Below are positions 6,598 through 10,121 of a DNA stretch of 10,121 bases, piece after piece. The position numbers and the translations under genes were made by a program. The stretch comes from CAZABP01 sp964483245 (GTDB lineage Bacteria; Planctomycetota; UBA1135; UBA2386): assembly GCA_964483245.1 (NCBI GenBank), contig CAZABP010000095.1:1-10121 (forward strand). The letters are read 5' to 3'. The notes under the pieces are model-generated. The model was not told the origin of the DNA. It did no database searches and saw only the letters and a program-made list of their open reading frames with translations. Numbering within the stretch: the first letter of the stretch is position 1; each line of letters opens with the position of its first letter.

Positions 6598-6831
6598 TCA
6601 ACTCTTGGGGGTCTGGATCTGGATCTCGACGGCGTGGATCGTCGTCGTCAGGTGCTCGCCGAGGGCGCGATGCACGAGCTTGTGCTGCGCGATGCGGCTG
6701 AGCCCGGTGAAGGCTGGGGAGCTGACCAGGATCCGGAAGTGATCGGAAGTCCCGGTCAGGTCCTGGACCTCGGCCTGGGCGCCGGGGATCCCGGCCTCGA
6801 CGAGGCGGCGGACTTCTTCGGTGGTCAACAT
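6598..6831 (-). CDS. bolA: BolA family protein
   Basis: A 77-residue BolA/IbaG-type protein. BolA proteins partner CGFS glutaredoxins in [2Fe-2S] cluster handling, and the gene directly downstream encodes such a glutaredoxin. The fold's signatures are the helix TTEEVRRLVEAGIPGA (residues 3-18), strand and loop VQDLTGTSDHFRILV (22-36), and the block QHKLVHRALGEHL (49-61) with the family's invariant cluster-ligand histidine at about residue 50. The C-terminus IHAVEIQIQTP is the usual last strand. I chose the ATG at 6831-6829 because it gives the standard BolA N-terminus; the same frame runs further upstream, but that sequence has no family character. A candidate promoter lies 26-54 bp upstream. 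It is divergent from ispH across 103 bp. Whether it is of the BolA or IbaG subclass cannot be decided by eye. Confidence 0.93.
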   Translation of the reverse strand: MLTTEEVRRLVEAGIPGAQAEVQDLTGTSDHFRILVSSPAFTGLSRIAQHKLVHRALGEHLTTTIHAVEIQIQTPKS

Positions 6832-6856
6832 CGGGGCAGCGTGCAGCGCGGCGCAG

Positions 6857-6885
6857 GGAATAGGTGGCGCCGCCGTCACGATCAA
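6857..6885 (-). promoter_or_regulatory. candidate sigma70-type promoter for bolA-grxD
   Basis: On the minus strand TTGATC (6885-6880) and TATTCC (6862-6857) are separated by exactly 17 bases, with the -10 ending 25 bp before the bolA ATG. The match to consensus is moderate (4 of 6 and 3 of 6). On the plus strand a weaker pair, TTGAGC (6896-6901) and CATCCT (6919-6924), also 17 apart, could serve ispH and would give a very short leader. Both are predictions by eye. Confidence 0.35.
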
Positions 6886-6934
6886 GCGCCGGCCCTTGAG
6901 CGGCACCCTGCCGGCCCCCATCCTCTGCGACCCG

Positions 6935-7855
6935 ATGAAGGTCCTCTTGTGCCGCCCCCGCGGGTTCTGCGCCGGCGTCGAGCGTGCGATCGAGATCGTG
7001 CAGCGCGCGATCCGGAAGTTCGGCGCGCCGATCTACGTGCGGCACGAGATCGTGCACAACCGCGTCGTCGTCGACGACCTGACGGCGCAAGGGGCGGTGT
7101 TCGTCGACGAGCTGCGGGATGTGCCGGCCGGCGCGCACGTGATCTTCTCGGCGCATGGCGTCGCGCCGGCGGTCTTCGCCGAGGCGGACGGGCTGCAGCT
7201 GCACACGATCGACGCGACCTGTCCGCTGGTGACCAAGGTGCACGTCGAGGCGCGGCGGTTTGCGCGCGCCGGCTGCACGATCCTGCTGATCGGGCATCGG
7301 GAGCACGTCGAAGTCGAGGGGGTCGTCGGCGAAGCACCGGACCGGACGCTGGTCGTCAGCACGCCGGCCGAGGCGGCGGCGGTGCAGGTGCCGGACCCGG
7401 AGCGGGTCGCCGTGTTGACGCAGACGACGCTCAGCGTGGACGAGGCGGAGCAGGTGCTGCGCGTGTTGCGGCAGCGGTTCCCGGCCCTGCGGATCCCGCG
7501 CAAGGAGGACATCTGCTACGCGACGACGAACCGGCAGATGGCGGTCAAGGCGCTGCGCGGACAGGTGGATCTGTGGCTCGTGATCGGGGATCGGACGAGC
7601 TCCAACAGCAACCGTCTGCGCGAGCTCGGCGAGCAGAGCGGCGTGCCGGCGCGGCTGCTGCTGGACGCGGGTGAACTGGATCCGGTCTGGCTCGCCGGCA
7701 AGCAGACGGTCGGCGTGACCAGCGGGGCTTCGACGCCGGAGGTCAGCGTGCAGGCGGTCGTGCAGCGCCTGCGCGAGCTCGGCGCGGATGAGGTGACCGA
7801 GGTGGACGGCGCGATCGAGGCGATCGAGTTCGCGCTGCCGGCGGCAGTGCGCTAG
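6935..7855 (+). CDS. ispH: 4-hydroxy-3-methylbut-2-enyl diphosphate reductase (LytB)
   Basis: The last enzyme of the MEP (non-mevalonate) isoprenoid pathway: it reduces HMBPP to isopentenyl and dimethylallyl diphosphate using a [4Fe-4S] cluster. At 306 residues it has normal length. The three cluster cysteines are Cys12 (RGFCAGV), Cys96 (DATCPLV) and Cys194 (EDICYATTNRQ). Substrate and proton-relay residues are present: His41 (RHEIVHN), His74 (SAHGV), and His124 and Glu126 in GHREHVEVEG, where most family members have HPEVEG. The TQTTLSVDE and SSNSNRL motifs (162-170, 222-228) bind the diphosphate. The ATG at 6935 gives the canonical MKVLLCRPRGFCAGV start. There is no evident Shine-Dalgarno before it, so a short or absent leader is possible. 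It is followed after 6 bp by nadE and is divergent from the bolA-grxD Fe-S carrier genes. Confidence 0.97.
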   Translation: MKVLLCRPRGFCAGVERAIEIVQRAIRKFGAPIYVRHEIVHNRVVVDDLTAQGAVFVDELRDVPAGAHVIFSAHGVAPAVFAEADGLQLHTIDATCPLVTKVHVEARRFARAGCTILLIGHREHVEVEGVVGEAPDRTLVVSTPAEAAAVQVPDPERVAVLTQTTLSVDEAEQVLRVLRQRFPALRIPRKEDICYATTNRQMAVKALRGQVDLWLVIGDRTSSNSNRLRELGEQSGVPARLLLDAGELDPVWLAGKQTVGVTSGASTPEVSVQAVVQRLRELGADEVTEVDGAIEAIEFALPAAVR

Positions 7856-7861
7856 CGCGCG

Positions 7862-9523
7862 ATGCGCATCGGCCTCTGCCAGATCAACACGACGGTCGGC
7901 GACTTCGCCGGGAACCGCGCGCGGATCGAGCAGGCCGTGGCCGACGCGCGCCGCGGCGGTGCGCAGCTCGCGGTCGTGCCGGAGCTGGCCATCTGCGGCT
8001 ATCCGCCGGAGGACCTGCTGCTCCGCCAGGCGTTCCTGGCCGACCACGATCGCTGCCTGGCGGAGCTGGCGGCGAACCTGCCGCCGGACATTGCGGTGTT
8101 GGTCGGCTGCGTCGAACGGAACGAGCGCGTCGAGCGCGGCGGCCGGCAGCTGCACAACGCGGTCGCGCTGATCGACGACGGAATCGCGCGCATCGTGGCG
8201 CGCAAGAGTCTGCTCCCGACCTACGACATCTTCGACGAGTCGCGGTACTTCGAGCCGTGGCGCGAGCCGCAACGGAATCTGGTGCGGATCGCCGGCCGGA
8301 CGGTCGGCGTCGTCGTCTGCGAAGACGGCTGGAACGACCCGATGTTCTTCCGCGAGCGGCTGTATCCGCTCGATCCGGTGCAGTGCGTGGTCGATGCCGG
8401 CGCCGAGCTCGTCGTGAACCTGTCGGCGAGTCCGTGGGATGCCGGCAAGGACCGGCTGCGGCGCGAGATGGTGCGCGCGGCGGCGAAGCGGCACGGGCTG
8501 CCGGTCGTCTACGTGAACCAGGTCGGCGGCAACGTGGCGTTGCAGTTCGATGGCGGTTCGATCGCTGCGAAGCCGGAGGGACTGGCGTTCGCGCCGCGGT
8601 TCTTCGCCGAGGCGGTCGAGGTCGTCGATACGGATGTCGCTTGGCGGGTCGAGGCGCAGGAGCCCCCGATCGAGGAGATGCACCACGCTGCGCTGGTGCA
8701 GGGGATCCGCGACTATTGCGGCAAGTTCGGGCTGCCGCGCGTCGTCGTCGGCCTGTCCGGCGGGATCGACAGCGCGCTGGTCGCGACGCTGGCAGTCGAT
8801 GCGCTCGGCAGTGACGCGGTGACCGGGCTCGCGATGCCGTCGCGGTTCAGCAGTGATCACAGTCTCGAGGATGCGCAGGCGCTGGCGCGCAACCTCGGCA
8901 TCCGCTGCGACGTCGTGCCGATCGAGCCGCCGTTCGCGGGCTTCGAAGTCGCGCTCGAGCCGCTGTTCCGCGGCAGCGAACCGGGCGTCGCCGAGGAGAA
9001 CCTGCAGGCGCGCGTGCGCGGGACGCTGTTGATGGCCTGCGCCAACAAGTTCGGCGCGATCGTGTTGAACACCGGCAACAAGAGCGAGTTCGCGGTCGGG
9101 TACTGCACGCTGTACGGCGACATGTGCGGCGCGCTGTCGGTGCTCGGGGATCTGTACAAGACCGAGGTGTACGCGCTCGCGCGCTGGCTCAACCGCGAGC
9201 GGGAGCGGATCCCGCGGCGTTCGATCGAGAAGCCGCCGTCGGCCGAGCTGCGCCCCGACCAGCGCGACACCGATTCGCTGCCGCCGTACGAGCGGCTGGA
9301 CCCGGTGCTGCGGTTGCTCGTCGACGAGGAGCTCGGCGTCGCCGAGACCGCCGAGCGCACCGGGATCGAAATTGCCGAGGTCGCCGCGCTGTTCGCGCTG
9401 GTGCAGCGCAACGAGTTCAAGCGCTTCCAGGCTGCGCCGGCGCTCCGGCTGACGGATCGTTGCTGGGTCGGGCGTCGGGTGCCGATCGCGCACCGCTACG
9501 TTCGCGAGAGAGGCTCCGTATGA
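7862..9523 (+). CDS. nadE: glutamine-dependent NAD+ synthetase
   Basis: Makes NAD+ from deamido-NAD+ (nicotinate adenine dinucleotide), ATP and ammonia, the last step of NAD synthesis. The 553-residue protein has the two-domain glutamine-hydrolysing form. The N-terminal nitrilase-type amidase (about 1-265) carries the triad Glu41 (VVPELAICGYPPEDLL), Lys115 (ARKSLLPTYDIFDE) and Cys153 (VVVCEDGW). The family's FDGGS motif (229-233) is also present. The C-terminal synthetase domain (about 275-545) has the ATP-pyrophosphatase loop SGGIDS (299-304), NTGNKSEFAVGY (403-414), LYGDM (417-421) and EKPPSAELRPDQRDTDSLPP (456-475). All key residues appear intact, and ammonia can come from glutamine. The ATG at 7862 lies 6 bp after the ispH stop without an obvious ribosome site, suggesting coupling. 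Its TGA overlaps the ATG of the next gene. Confidence 0.97.
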   Translation: MRIGLCQINTTVGDFAGNRARIEQAVADARRGGAQLAVVPELAICGYPPEDLLLRQAFLADHDRCLAELAANLPPDIAVLVGCVERNERVERGGRQLHNAVALIDDGIARIVARKSLLPTYDIFDESRYFEPWREPQRNLVRIAGRTVGVVVCEDGWNDPMFFRERLYPLDPVQCVVDAGAELVVNLSASPWDAGKDRLRREMVRAAAKRHGLPVVYVNQVGGNVALQFDGGSIAAKPEGLAFAPRFFAEAVEVVDTDVAWRVEAQEPPIEEMHHAALVQGIRDYCGKFGLPRVVVGLSGGIDSALVATLAVDALGSDAVTGLAMPSRFSSDHSLEDAQALARNLGIRCDVVPIEPPFAGFEVALEPLFRGSEPGVAEENLQARVRGTLLMACANKFGAIVLNTGNKSEFAVGYCTLYGDMCGALSVLGDLYKTEVYALARWLNRERERIPRRSIEKPPSAELRPDQRDTDSLPPYERLDPVLRLLVDEELGVAETAERTGIEIAEVAALFALVQRNEFKRFQAAPALRLTDRCWVGRRVPIAHRYVRERGSV

Positions 9524-9927
9524 AGTCGCCCTGGCTCCCGTGCCTGTTGCTGTTGGCCGGCTGCGCGAGCGGCGCGGCGCACGACGAAGACGACGACGCC
9601 GCGCGGCCGCTCGCGCAGCCGGCCGTGTTCCAGCTCGACGACGTGCTCGCGGAACGTGCGCGCCTGGGGCAGCCGTACCACGAGTTCTTCACCGGGCGCG
9701 AGCTGAAGACCGCCGTTTACGTGCTGCCCGAAGGTGCGACCGACATGCAGCAGCCGCACGCCGAGGACGAGCTGTACGTAGTCCTGTCCGGCCGCGCCCG
9801 CTTCCAGTGCAACGGTCACGACCAGCAGGTCACGCGGGGCAGCGTGCTGTTCGTGCCGGCGCAGGCCGTGCATCGCTTCCACGCCATCGAGCAGCGCCTC
9901 GAGCTGCTCGTGATCTTCGCGCGCTGA
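9520..9927 (+). CDS. cupin-domain lipoprotein
   Basis: A 135-residue predicted lipoprotein. A signal peptide with lipobox LLAGC (residues 11-15) puts the lipidated cysteine at residue 15. The following residue is Ala, so there is no inner-membrane retention signal, and an acidic linker HDEDDD follows (21-26). The rest is a single cupin domain (about 65-133). Motif 1 is LPEGATDMQQPHAEDELYVV (69-88): the usual first metal-binding His is Gln78, while His80 and Glu84 are kept. Motif 2 is GSVLFVPAQAVHRF (107-120) with His118. The function is unknown; a metal-binding or sugar-binding role at the cell envelope is possible. The ATG (9520-9522) overlaps the nadE stop (ATGA), and GAGAGG lies about 7 bases upstream, so it is translated with nadE. 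A more upstream start in the same frame lies inside nadE and would destroy the signal peptide. Confidence 0.87.
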   Translation: MKSPWLPCLLLLAGCASGAAHDEDDDAARPLAQPAVFQLDDVLAERARLGQPYHEFFTGRELKTAVYVLPEGATDMQQPHAEDELYVVLSGRARFQCNGHDQQVTRGSVLFVPAQAVHRFHAIEQRLELLVIFAR

Positions 9928-9933
9928 CCGCAA

Positions 9934-10086
9934 GCGGTACACCGCGTCTCTGCGACTCCGTCCGTCAGTTCGCGCGTGGAACCTCGCACCAAGTGATGGA
10001 GTTCGTCTCTGAGACCGCGTGTACCGCTTCGCGCGCGAAGGTTCGCGCCAAGTGACGGACGGAGTCTCAGAGACCCTGTGTACCGC
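9934..10086. repeat. three degenerate copies of a ~50-bp repeat, one inverted
   Basis: Copy A (about 9934-9984) is inverted relative to copies B (9978-10027) and C (10037-10086). B and C share TCGC(A/G)CCAAGTGA near the start and GTGTACCGC at the end. A and C share, in opposite orientation, GACGGACGGAGTC and a GGTGTACCGC/TGTGTACCGC end. Each copy has a central small palindrome GTCTC-N-GAGAC (A has one mismatch). Between B and C is a perfect 12-bp palindrome TTCGCGCGCGAA (10028-10039). A and C together form a long imperfect inverted repeat able to pair across about 60 bases. The region has no gene-like frame. Confidence 0.7.
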
Positions 10087-10121
10087 CGCGGAAGACCGGG
10101 TTGGTGCGGCGGGTCTCGCCG
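10087..10121. other. window end, nothing identified
   Basis: The last 35 bases hold no recognisable gene. A short hairpin CGGCG-GGTCT-CGCCG (10107-10121) reaches the window edge and contains the GGTCTC string also seen in the neighbouring repeats, so the repeat cluster may continue beyond the window. Confidence 0.3.

Noticed and set aside
6572..9493. Open frame of 973 codons on the minus strand, antisense to ispH and nadE
   Set aside because: Its translation is a run of Arg, His, Asp, Gln and Ala without family resemblance, and the plus strand holds two unmistakable enzymes. Long antisense frames are expected in DNA this GC-rich.
9934..10086. CRISPR array
   Set aside because: There are only three copies, degenerate, in mixed orientation and irregularly spaced, with no regular unique spacers.

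Overview
This is a GC-rich bacterial chromosomal window (strong G/C bias at third codon positions) carrying nine recognisable or plausible genes, nearly all housekeeping or central metabolism. A lipobox lipoprotein, an S46 peptidase and a BolA/CGFS-glutaredoxin pair point to a Gram-negative, either a proteobacterium or another GC-rich didermic lineage such as Myxococcota or Planctomycetota. The sequence alone does not settle the phylum. No phage, CRISPR array, rRNA or tRNA was seen.

Layout: (1) 1-758, plus strand, the C-terminal third of an S46 dipeptidyl-peptidase cut by the window edge. (2) 780-3441, minus strand, an apparent operon transcribed as atuA-like gene, then a small AtuA C-terminal-domain gene (TGATG overlap), then phosphate acetyltransferase (pta). 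The pta 5' end is ambiguous and may hold a one-base frameshift. (3) 3477-4160, plus strand, a YhhQ-type queuosine-precursor transporter, divergent from atuA across only 35 bp. (4) 4177-5877, minus strand, an unrecognised six-helix membrane protein with a long aromatic-free Pro/Ala/Gln/Arg-rich tail that includes an Asn-Pro repeat. The DNA of that repeat has a canonical G-quadruplex pattern. (5) 5878-6273, about 400 bp without a gene. It contains a 161-bp MITE-like element with near-perfect 22-bp terminal inverted repeats and a 3-bp TCA flanking duplication. (6) 6274-6831, minus strand, bolA-grxD (Fe-S cluster carriers). (7) 6935-9927, plus strand, ispH (an Fe-S enzyme of isoprenoid synthesis), nadE (glutamine-dependent NAD synthetase) and a small cupin lipoprotein overlapping the nadE stop. 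(8) 9928-10121, intergenic, with three degenerate copies of a roughly 50-bp repeat, one inverted, each centred on GTCTC-N-GAGAC.

The clearest functional theme is in the right half. The Fe-S carrier pair BolA/Grx4 is divergently arranged, over about 100 bp, with the Fe-S-dependent enzyme IspH, whose gene is followed closely by nadE and a lipoprotein gene. The left half joins an AtuA-type (acyclic terpene utilisation family) unit to acetyl-phosphate/acetyl-CoA interconversion. I did not find a clearly new multi-gene system. The items most worth a second look are the MITE-like element, the repeat cluster at the right edge, the pta start, and the unknown membrane protein.
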